Shown piece after piece: positions 8,432 to 14,750 of a stretch of 20,545 nt of DNA. The stretch covers positions 16,425-36,969 of the forward strand of contig DGIN01000092.1 of the NCBI GenBank assembly GCA_002387325.1. The letters run 5' to 3'. Made by a program: the position numbers and the translations under genes. The DNA is from Bacteroidales bacterium UBA4621 (GTDB lineage: Bacteria; Bacteroidota; Bacteroidia; Bacteroidales; Paludibacteraceae). Below the pieces are notes generated by a model. It saw only the letters and a list, made by a program, of their open reading frames with translations. It had not been told where the DNA came from and did not search any database. Numbering within the stretch: position 1 is the first letter of the stretch; every line of letters starts with the position of its first letter.

Positions 8432-9133
8432 TTACAATCCAAAGGCATCCTCCAAAGCCTCGTTAACGGCATCTTCATAATTGCCCGCCGCCTCATTGAG
8501 TGCATCTTCATAAGCATCGGCCACCTCATTGATAGCGTCTTCATAGATGTCAGACAGACTTGAGTTGCTCTTGCTTGAAGATTTCTTTTCAGGCTTTACC
8601 TCGTTGAGTTCCATATTGCCCAGGCTGATACCGGCTACTTTGTCAAACAATGCCCGTTTGGCTTTGTAGGACTTGTCGCCCGAATACTCCCACATATCTT
8701 TTACCGAGGCTTTCTCCGTAATGATGTCATCGGAGGACAATACACTCTCTATAACACTTCCGTCCATAGACAAATCGTCCCCTATTTCCGACTCATTAGC
8801 ATCAACATAAGTGGCTTTCAAATTGCCCATACGCGGCTCGAAGTGCGTGGATTTGCGTGTATCCGTACCCGGTACTTGGCTCCATGCCTTGGTGTTTTGT
8901 ATTGGTACCACTGCACGTACATCCCATCTGCCGTTTTCTTCATCAGCGCAAACCAGCATAATTTTGATAGAATCCACATCTTCGGGAATAGCAAGCAGAC
9001 TCTTGTGCTTTCCTGAAAAGGTAACTGCATCGGCAGGTATCATTTTTGTGAGTTCTTCCTGCTTTTCACCGCAGGAGGTTAAACCTGCAGCCAAACAAAG
9101 TGCCACAGCACCCAAGATAAATTTTTGCTTCAT
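8432..9133 (-). CDS. Lipoprotein with C-terminal 11-residue repeat
   Basis: A 233-residue protein with a lipoprotein signal peptide ending in LTSC (Cys21). The body (about 30-175) is not recognised. A Ser/Lys-rich linker (KKSSSKSNSS) leads into three 11-residue repeats beginning YEDA at 197, 208 and 219 (YEDAxNExxxx), ending AFGL. The repeats are encoded by 33-bp direct repeats at 8447-8545. The 11-residue period with acidic and alanine positions suggests a helix with hendecad packing. It starts 18 bp after the 77-residue lipoprotein gene, probably in one transcript with it. Confidence 0.75.
   Translation of the reverse strand: MKQKFILGAVALCLAAGLTSCGEKQEELTKMIPADAVTFSGKHKSLLAIPEDVDSIKIMLVCADEENGRWDVRAVVPIQNTKAWSQVPGTDTRKSTHFEPRMGNLKATYVDANESEIGDDLSMDGSVIESVLSSDDIITEKASVKDMWEYSGDKSYKAKRALFDKVAGISLGNMELNEVKPEKKSSSKSNSSLSDIYEDAINEVADAYEDALNEAAGNYEDAVNEALEDAFGL
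8447..8545 (-). repeat. Three 33-bp coding repeats within the lipoprotein gene
   Basis: The C-terminal YEDAxNE units are spaced 33 bp apart in the DNA; on the plus strand the recurring piece TCTTCATA marks each unit. Three units are complete. The repeats differ by several third-position and first-position changes, so they are not very recent. Confidence 0.7.
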
Positions 9134-9151
9134 AGTGATATTGCATTAAAA

Positions 9152-9385
9152 TTAGAAATCAGATAATTGCAACGATGCATTGTAGATACGGAGAGCCTGT
9201 TCTTCGGTCAGTTCGTCTTCGTCCAACTGCTCAATTTTCTCTGCGATTTTCATGGCTTTCTCTGTTTTTCCCGCCTTGCAGGCTTTTTCATACTGTGAAA
9301 CCAAGGATTCGGCAGAATTGCCTCCGCAGGAGGCTAATGTCATACTTGCCACTATGGCAAGTGCGATGAAAGATACTTTCTTCAT
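9152..9385 (-). CDS. Small lipoprotein (77 residues), unknown function
   Basis: A short lipoprotein with signal peptide MKKVSFIALAIVASMTLAS ending in the lipobox LASC (Cys20). The mature part is charged and helical, with a helix-turn-helix look (SLVSQYEKACKAGKTEKAMK, then AEKIEQLDEDELTEEQALRI). This pattern resembles the tail of several Bacteroidales small lipoproteins, but I do not assign it to a family. It is the first gene of the minus-strand operon that continues through the 233-residue lipoprotein. Upstream are four direct repeats and the structured RNA. Confidence 0.65.
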   Translation of the reverse strand: MKKVSFIALAIVASMTLASCGGNSAESLVSQYEKACKAGKTEKAMKIAEKIEQLDEDELTEEQALRIYNASLQLSDF

Positions 9386-9437
9386 ACTGTTGTTATTTTA
9401 AGGGTTAATGATGTTTGTTGCGTTTCGTGCAAAGGAA

Positions 9438-9525
9438 ATTCTCTTGATGAGGTATATTAATCTCTTGATGAAGTATATTCATTCTTCTAATGAGATATAT
9501 TCATTCTTTTGATGAGGTATATATA
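9438..9525. repeat. Four 21-22 bp direct repeats upstream of the lipoprotein operon
   Basis: Four copies of a unit like TTCTCTTGATGAGGTATATT. The TTGATGA/CTAATGA cores sit at 9444-9450, 9465-9471, 9487-9493 and 9509-9515, so the spacing is 21, 22 and 22 bp, about two helical turns. They are conserved but not identical, with no spacer of CRISPR type. They lie between the terminator of the structured RNA and the start of the lipoprotein operon (9385). Confidence 0.75.
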
Positions 9526-9528
9526 TAT

Positions 9529-9551
9529 AAAAAACCGCTTCTGCGTTTTTT
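9529..9551 (-). terminator. Intrinsic terminator ending the structured RNA
   Basis: On the minus strand AAAAAACGC, loop AGAA, then GCGGTTTTTT and an AT run. The stem is 9543-9551 with 9529-9538 (one bulged base), followed by a U-tract. Its 5' end overlaps the outermost rod helix (TTAACGG 9550-9556). Confidence 0.8.
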
Positions 9552-9741
9552 AACGGGGGTTCTAGCAAATACCCAAGACGATAAACACAGAAGCAGTAGC
9601 ACGCATAAACGTACTAACAACACTGCCAATTCATCGTCTTTTAGATAATTTGCTAGATTTCCGTTAACGAAACCGGTAGGTCGGTATAATATAAAATATG
9701 TACTAACTGCCGTTGCAGTTAATAATTCTTCACCAAGAATT
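9529..9741 (-). ncRNA. Candidate structured noncoding RNA or long leader (about 213 nt)
   Basis: The minus-strand transcript predicted from the promoter at 9746-9777 begins with two stable hairpins: AATTCTT/AAGAATT (9735-9741 with 9724-9730, loop of 4) and AACTGC/GCAGTT (9715-9720 with 9705-9710). A rod follows: TTAACGG/CCGTTAA (9550-9556 with 9661-9667), TCTAGCAAAT/ATTTGCTAGA (9561-9570 with 9648-9657), AAGACGAT/ATCGTCTT (9575-9582 with 9633-9640), GCAGT/ACTGC (9593-9597 with 9622-9626), and AGCACG/CGTACT (9598-9603 with 9610-9615). There are small internal loops between these. A terminator ends it at about 9529. No ORF of note. The family is not recognised; it does not look like tmRNA, RNase P or a tRNA. 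It may be a free sRNA or a regulated leader of the lipoprotein operon. Confidence 0.7.
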
Positions 9742-9745
9742 GCTG

Positions 9746-9777
9746 CAAAGGTAGTGCAAAATAATTACATACACAAA
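9746..9777 (-). promoter_or_regulatory. Bacteroidetes-type promoter for the structured RNA
   Basis: On the minus strand TTTG (9774-9777), 20 bp, then a perfect TACCTTTG (9746-9753). Transcription would start near 9741, exactly at the first hairpin of the structured RNA. Confidence 0.65.
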
Positions 9778-9826
9778 TTTTAATGGCACTTTTCAAAAAA
9801 AATCTATACACATAATGCATAAAGAC

Positions 9827-9839
9827 TGCATAATATGCA
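9827..9839. repeat. TGCATA-A-TATGCA palindrome
   Basis: A 13-bp palindrome in the AT-rich spacer upstream of the structured RNA. Near-copies occur at 9931-9945 and 16150-16162, in two cases preceded by GAC (GACTGCATA). Could be an operator or part of a dispersed element. Confidence 0.6.
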
Positions 9840-9872
9840 TAAAAATATCGCTTAACAACCTTATAAAACTCC

Positions 9873-9896
9873 GTCCTTTCTACGTCCTTTCTACGT
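9873..9896. repeat. 11-bp tandem duplication GTCCTTTCTAC
   Basis: Two exact copies at 9873-9883 and 9884-9894, running straight into the GTAATTGG start of the dispersed element at 9895. Confidence 0.75.
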
Positions 9897-9945
9897 AATT
9901 GGTATTATGAGGTATAGGAATTACATACTCTGCATAATTTATGCA
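9895..9945. repeat. Copy of a dispersed intergenic element (GTAATTGG...TGCATAA)
   Basis: Begins GTAATTGGTATTATGAGGTA and ends in the palindrome TGCATAATTTATGCA (9931-9945). The segment 3-46 has the same layout: GTAATGGGTATATGGAGGTA with TGCATAA 37 nt after the start, against 36 nt here. Related shorter stretches occur at 16124-16162 and 20474-20504. Confidence 0.5.
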
Positions 9946-9980
9946 TAAAAAAGCAGTCCGGCATTTTTTGCCGGACTGCT
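9945..9980 (-). terminator. mutB: Intrinsic terminator of mutB
   Basis: A 12-bp perfect stem (AGCAGTCCGGCA 9952-9963 with TGCCGGACTGCT 9969-9980), loop of 5, followed on the minus strand by a U-tract (the A-run at 9947-9952). It lies 25 bp after the mutB stop. Confidence 0.9.
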
Positions 9981-10005
9981 CGAATAAATCTATAGACTGT
10001 TTTTT

Positions 10006-12150
10006 CTATTCAGCCATCAAGAGTTCCATAATGGTGCAAGCAGATTTAGCCACGTTGGTACCCGGACCGAAGATAGCAGCCACACCTGCCTTGTAGAGGA
10101 AGTCGTAGTCCTGTGCGGGGATAACGCCACCGGCAATGACCATAATGTCGGGACGACCGAGTTTCTTCAGTTCCTCAATCACTTGCGGTACAAGGGTCTT
10201 ATGACCTGCAGCCAAAGACGAAACACCGAGTACGTGTACATCGTTCTCTACGGCTTGTTTGGCAGCCTCGGCAGGAGTTTGGAACAAGGGTCCCATATCC
10301 ACGTCGAAGCCGCAGTCGGCATAACCGGTAGCCACGACTTTGGCACCACGGTCGTGTCCGTCCTGCCCCATTTTGGCAATCATAATACGAGGTTGGCGGC
10401 CTTCTTTCTTTGCGAAGGCTGCAGTGAGTTGTTGAGCACGCTCAAAATCACTATCATTCTTTGTTCCTGCTGCGTACACGCCTGAAATAGTTCTAATAGT
10501 TGCTTTATAACGACCTACCACTTTTTCGCAAGCATCGGATATTTCACCCAGACTTGCGCGCAAACCTGCGGCTTTGACAGCCAAATCAAGCAGGTTGTGC
10601 GAGCATTTCTTGCCATCCGCCCATTCTTGAACGGTAGCAGTAATCTCTGCCAGTGCCTCTTGCACGGCTTTTTCATCACGGTTGGCACGCAACTCTTTGA
10701 GACGCGCCACCTGCTCCTCACGTACAGCGGTGTTATCAATCTCGAGAATATCGATCGGATCCTCGTGGTCGAGACGGTACTCGTTCACACCGATGATCTT
10801 CTGCGTCCCCGAGTCAATACGCGCCTGCGTACGGGCAGCGGCTTCCTCGATACGCATCTTAGGAATACCCGTTTCGATAGCGGCAGCCATACCACCGAGT
10901 TTCTCAATCTCCTGTATATGCTCCCACGCTTTGTCCATAATCTCTTTGGTGAGGGTCTCTACATAGTAGGAACCACCCCACGGGTCGATCTCCTTGCAAA
11001 CCTTGGTTTCTTCCTGGATATAAATCTGGGTGTTACGGGCGATACGAGCAGAGAAATCGGTAGGCAGGGCGATAGCCTCGTCGAGCGCATTGGTGTGGAG
11101 CGACTGGGTATGACCGAGCGCGGCCCCCATCGCCTCGATACAGGTACGACCGACGTTGTTGAACGGATCCTGCTCCGTAAGCGACCAACCGGACGTCTGG
11201 CAGTGTGTACGCAATGCCATGGATTTCGGGTTCTTGGCACCGAAAGACTTGACAATTTTCGCCCACAGCATACGGGCTGCACGCATCTTGGCAATCTCCA
11301 TAAAGTGGTTCATACCGATAGCCCAGAAAAAGGACAGACGCGGTGCGAAAGCATCAACATCCATACCTGCGTTGATACCAGCACGGAGGTACTCCATACC
11401 GTCGGCAAGGGTATAAGCCAACTCGATGTCGGCCGTAGCACCTGCCTCCTGCATATGGTAACCGGAGATAGAGATAGAGTTGAACTTAGGCATATTCCGG
11501 CTGGTGTATTCGAAGATGTCTGCGATAATCTTCATAGAGAACTTCGGCGGATAGATGTAGGTATTACGCACCATGAACTCTTTGAGGATATCGTTCTGGA
11601 TAGTACCCGCCATCTCTTCGAGTTTGGCACCCTGCTCCAAGCCTGCATTGATATAAAATGCGAGAATAGGCAGTACGGCACCGTTCATCGTCATAGAGAC
11701 GGACATCTTGTTCAAAGGAATACCGGCAAAGAGAACCTTCATATCCTCGAGCGAGCAAATGCTTACACCGGCTTTGCCTACATCACCGACAACACGCATA
11801 TTATCCGCATTATAACCGCGGTGAGTCGGCAGGTCGAAAGCCACAGACAGACCTTTCTGACCGCTGGCGAGGTTACGGCGATAGAAAGCGTTGGATTCCT
11901 GTGCGGTGGAGAAACCGGCGTACTGACGAATCGTCCAGGGACGCAGAGGATACATCGCACTATACGGACCACGCAGGAAAGGCGGGATACCCGACACATA
12001 GTCAAGATGCTCCATTCCCTCGAGGTCCTCTTTGGTATAGACCGGCTTCACATCGATGAGTTCGGGCGTCTGCCAGTTGGCTTCGTTGGCTCCTTCTACA
12101 TGTGAAGTAGGAACCTTATTAATGTCTATTTCATTAAAATTAGGTTTCAT
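10006..12150 (-). CDS. mutB: Methylmalonyl-CoA mutase large (catalytic) subunit
   Basis: A 714-residue MutB, close to the 728 of the Propionibacterium protein. It interconverts (R)-methylmalonyl-CoA and succinyl-CoA with adenosylcobalamin, part of the succinate-propionate route common in Bacteroidales. The N-terminal barrel has the signature TIRQYAGFSTAQESN, followed by FDLPTHRGYNADN. The C-terminal Rossmann domain (about 585-714) has the cobalamin motif DGHDRG with the cobalt-ligand His599, then the conserved SSLAAGHKTLVP and GGVIPAQDY. No active-site loss was noticed. A perfect -7 box TATCTTTG lies at 12172-12179 (minus strand) upstream, but the -33 box is poor. mutA is two genes upstream, separated by the GxxExxY gene. 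Confidence 0.97.
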   Translation of the reverse strand: MKPNFNEIDINKVPTSHVEGANEANWQTPELIDVKPVYTKEDLEGMEHLDYVSGIPPFLRGPYSAMYPLRPWTIRQYAGFSTAQESNAFYRRNLASGQKGLSVAFDLPTHRGYNADNMRVVGDVGKAGVSICSLEDMKVLFAGIPLNKMSVSMTMNGAVLPILAFYINAGLEQGAKLEEMAGTIQNDILKEFMVRNTYIYPPKFSMKIIADIFEYTSRNMPKFNSISISGYHMQEAGATADIELAYTLADGMEYLRAGINAGMDVDAFAPRLSFFWAIGMNHFMEIAKMRAARMLWAKIVKSFGAKNPKSMALRTHCQTSGWSLTEQDPFNNVGRTCIEAMGAALGHTQSLHTNALDEAIALPTDFSARIARNTQIYIQEETKVCKEIDPWGGSYYVETLTKEIMDKAWEHIQEIEKLGGMAAAIETGIPKMRIEEAAARTQARIDSGTQKIIGVNEYRLDHEDPIDILEIDNTAVREEQVARLKELRANRDEKAVQEALAEITATVQEWADGKKCSHNLLDLAVKAAGLRASLGEISDACEKVVGRYKATIRTISGVYAAGTKNDSDFERAQQLTAAFAKKEGRQPRIMIAKMGQDGHDRGAKVVATGYADCGFDVDMGPLFQTPAEAAKQAVENDVHVLGVSSLAAGHKTLVPQVIEELKKLGRPDIMVIAGGVIPAQDYDFLYKAGVAAIFGPGTNVAKSACTIMELLMAE

Positions 12151-12171
12151 AATTGTAACAAATTAAAGGCA

Positions 12172-12179
12172 CAAAGATA
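12172..12179 (-). promoter_or_regulatory. Possible -7 box before mutB
   Basis: On the minus strand TATCTTTG, a perfect TAnnTTTG, 22 bp before the mutB start. No TTTG or TTG occurs at the expected 19-21 bp upstream, so this is a half promoter at most. If real, mutB can be expressed apart from mutA. Confidence 0.35.
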
Positions 12180-12240
12180 TTTTCTCCAAATACTCGAAAA
12201 ATTAATTCAAATATTATCAAATAAACAAAGAATATTATTA

Positions 12241-12654
12241 TCAAAAAACTTCATTGAAGAGTCGTATTTCATTTTCAATAATATCGTAATAATATTTCTC
12301 AAAATGCAATTGGTTCTCGCCAAAATTGATAAGAATACCTACAGGCTTTTGTGTGAGACGAAGATAATTGAACAACTGCGCACGATGTTCCGCTGTTAGA
12401 GCATCAACTGCTTTCAGTTCCACAATCACATCCGAGCAAACAATATCCATACGATATTTCTTGTGCATCGGTTCACCTTTGTAAAATATAGGCAACTCTA
12501 CTTCAGACAAATATACAACACCTTGTTTTGCCAATTCCATACACAATGCCTCATTGTACACAGCCTCTAAAAGTCCTTTCTTAAGTTCACTATGAACTTC
12601 CATAGCCGCGCCAACGATATCATATACCAATTGTTTCAACTCGTTTTCTTGCAT
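12241..12654 (-). CDS. GxxExxY-family protein with PD-(D/E)XK nuclease signature
   Basis: A 137-residue protein. The family motif is GLLEAVY (G-x-x-E-x-x-Y) near the N terminus. A PD-(D/E)XK-like core follows: Asp in YRMDIV, then VELKAVD with E-x-K, then Q in AEHRAQLFNYL, and the GILINFG strand typical of the family. Function in the cell is not established. The ATG at 12654 (MQENEL) matches the family N terminus; an in-frame TTG at 12702 would add 16 lysine-rich residues and is less likely. Composition is AT-rich (about 23-43% GC in 60-base samples) against about 58% in mutB, which suggests recent arrival. It sits between mutA and mutB, same strand. Confidence 0.88.
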   Translation of the reverse strand: MQENELKQLVYDIVGAAMEVHSELKKGLLEAVYNEALCMELAKQGVVYLSEVELPIFYKGEPMHKKYRMDIVCSDVIVELKAVDALTAEHRAQLFNYLRLTQKPVGILINFGENQLHFEKYYYDIIENEIRLFNEVF

Positions 12655-12754
12655 ATTTAATTTTGACAATTTACTCTTGATTTTTAGATAATATTTGGAC
12701 AATATCGATAATATTTGTCTAAAAAAATACTTTCTGTGCGAGTTTTAGTCCTGC

Positions 12755-14638
12755 TTATTTTTTTAATAGTTGTGCATTATAGGATTTGAGGGTTTCGAGG
12801 ACGTTGCTGCGGACGTTGATGAAATTGGTGATACCCAATGCCTTCAAATCGTCGGAGCAAGCAGGAGCACCTGCCACGATAAAGAGTTCCTTTGCATCCT
12901 TCAGTTTCTTCCATGCTTCGGGAGCAAGCGTTGCATACTCGTCGTCGCTGGAACAAAGCACGATGATGTCGGCTTTGGCTTTGCGTGCCGCCTTGATGCC
13001 CTCTGCCACGGTAGCGAAACCGTTATTATCAATCACCTTGTAGCCTGCACAAGCCAAGAAGTTGCACGAGAACTGCGCACGTGCAATACGCATAGCGAGG
13101 TTGCCGATGGTGAGCATAAAAGCAACGGGCTGTTTCTTGGCGGCTTCTGTCTCAAGACGCAGAGCCTCAAATTCCTCTGCAGCACGCGCCACAGGCAAAG
13201 CAGGGATCTGTCCTTTATGCGTAGCACAGCAGCCACATCCACAATCAGTCGTTTTGATTTTCTTTGCGGCTTTCTCGGTGAAATTAGGATACTGGTTCGA
13301 CCCCAACAATATCTCTTTGCGTCTTGCCACATCCGAGAGACGTTTGGTGAGGTTCTCTTGCATAGCCTCCTGCACCTTACCCGAAGCCACCATTTCGTAC
13401 ATACCGCCCTGCTCCTGAATAGCAAGGAACTGTTTCCAAGCCTCCTGTGCCAGCGAATGGGTGAGGTTCTCTATATAGAACGAACCGGCAGCGGGGTCCA
13501 CCACCTTGTCGAAATGCGACTCCTCTTTGAGGAGCAGTTGCTGGTTTCGGGCGATACGCTCCGAGAAGTCGGTCGGTTGCTCATAGGTAACATCAAACGG
13601 CGTTACGACAATCTCGTCTACACCGGCAATGGCAGCCGACATCGTCTCGGTCTGGGAACGGAGCAGATTGACATACGCATCGAAAACGGTCATATTGAAA
13701 CGGCTGGTCTCTGCGCTGACATTCATCTTGGCAGCCTCTTTGAGCGCAGCGGTGAAAACAGGAGCCTTATAAGCCTCTACAATCTTTGCCCACAGCATAC
13801 GACCTGCACGGAACTTGGCAATCTCCATAAAATAGTTGCCACCGATACCCATATTGAAACGAATGGCATTGGCGGCTTTATAATTCGGCACACCCGCCTC
13901 GGTGAGCATTGTCATATATTCAGCCCCCCATGCCAAAGCATACGCCAATTCCTGTGCGCAATATGCGCCCGAATTGTTGAGTATCACCGAATTAACCCCT
14001 ACCACACGATAACCTGGCAACGATTTAGCCGCCTTGACGGTAGCCGTAATTTTCTCCGTTACCTGCTCGCGTGTCAGCAGTTTGCCTTTGATAAGCATCT
14101 GCTTTATCGGATCGACATTGATACTGCCCTGCATATTCTTCACATCATATCCCATACGACCATAGTAGCGCACGAGGATATTTGCCAATTGCGGAGCCGC
14201 ACATGGGCAGATAGTGAAGTTGATACGGATAGCGTCTGCCTTGATACCGTCAAGCAGTACCTTAATAAAATGGTAATTGAGTTTTTCTTTGTCCAAACAA
14301 AAACCTAACGAGGTAATGCCTTTGTTCAGGATATCCAATGCTTTTGCATTTGCTTTGCGGGCATTCTTGCAAGCACAGATGTTCTGACGGATAGCCCATT
14401 CGTTGTTGGTTTTTGTACCGCGTACATAGGGGAATTCTCCCGGTGCGGAAGTGGTTGTTTTGAGTCCCTTGAGGTCTTCACGACGATAGAATGGTTGCAC
14501 GTTGAAGCCTTCCGGGGTGCGCCAAACGAGTTTCTTGTCGAAATCGGCACCTTTCAAGTCGGCAATGATTTTGTCTTTCCACGTTTTGGTGGAAATAGCG
14601 GGAAAATCAGCCAACAAATTCAATTCTTGTTCTGCCAT
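12755..14638 (-). CDS. mutA: Methylmalonyl-CoA mutase small subunit
   Basis: A 627-residue MutA, the non-catalytic partner of MutB in the heterodimer (638 residues in Propionibacterium). It has the barrel signature GYDVKNMQGSINVDPI and the mid-barrel block NMGIGGNYFMEIAKFRAGRM shared with MutB. The C-terminal cobalamin-like domain lacks DxHxxG, as expected for the small subunit (GNLAMRIARAQFSCNFLACAGYKV in its place). The start at 14638 (MAEQELNLLADF) is chosen because it fits the family; an upstream in-frame start at 14722 adds an unlikely leader that runs through a 14-bp tandem repeat. A Cys cluster CGCGCC (466-471) sits in the linker between the two domains. No clear promoter was seen. Confidence 0.95.
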   Translation of the reverse strand: MAEQELNLLADFPAISTKTWKDKIIADLKGADFDKKLVWRTPEGFNVQPFYRREDLKGLKTTTSAPGEFPYVRGTKTNNEWAIRQNICACKNARKANAKALDILNKGITSLGFCLDKEKLNYHFIKVLLDGIKADAIRINFTICPCAAPQLANILVRYYGRMGYDVKNMQGSINVDPIKQMLIKGKLLTREQVTEKITATVKAAKSLPGYRVVGVNSVILNNSGAYCAQELAYALAWGAEYMTMLTEAGVPNYKAANAIRFNMGIGGNYFMEIAKFRAGRMLWAKIVEAYKAPVFTAALKEAAKMNVSAETSRFNMTVFDAYVNLLRSQTETMSAAIAGVDEIVVTPFDVTYEQPTDFSERIARNQQLLLKEESHFDKVVDPAAGSFYIENLTHSLAQEAWKQFLAIQEQGGMYEMVASGKVQEAMQENLTKRLSDVARRKEILLGSNQYPNFTEKAAKKIKTTDCGCGCCATHKGQIPALPVARAAEEFEALRLETEAAKKQPVAFMLTIGNLAMRIARAQFSCNFLACAGYKVIDNNGFATVAEGIKAARKAKADIIVLCSSDDEYATLAPEAWKKLKDAKELFIVAGAPACSDDLKALGITNFINVRSNVLETLKSYNAQLLKK

Positions 14639-14676
14639 GATAAATTGATTTATGTTGTTTTTTAGTTTTACGTTTG

Positions 14677-14710
14677 TGGTTACACGTTGGTGGTTACACG
14701 TTGGTGGTTT
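14677..14710. repeat. 14-bp tandem repeat upstream of mutA
   Basis: The unit TGGTTACACGTTGG occurs at 14677-14690 and 14691-14704, with a partial third copy TGGTTT at 14705-14710, in the spacer between the nuclease stop and the mutA start. Function unknown. Confidence 0.75.
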
Positions 14711-14750
14711 CGCTGCGCTCACGTAGGTTGCAAGGTATGTTAAATGTTAA

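Noticed and set aside
9438..9525. CRISPR array
   Set aside because: Four degenerate 21-22 bp units abut with no unique spacers, and there are no cas genes in the window.
9529..9741. tmRNA or RNase P RNA
   Set aside because: The length is too short for either, there is no tag ORF or tRNA-like acceptor end, and I see no RNase P core motif.
10597..12105. 502-residue open frame on the plus strand
   Set aside because: It lies wholly antisense to mutB, whose protein is strongly conserved. The long frame arises from codon bias, and the translation has no recognisable domain.
12655..12702. N-terminal extension of the GxxExxY protein from a TTG start
   Set aside because: The added lysine-rich 16 residues are not family-like, and the ATG at 12654 matches the usual N terminus.
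12770..14308. 512-residue open frame on the plus strand
   Set aside because: Antisense to mutA along most of its length, with no recognisable domain. Treated as a shadow.
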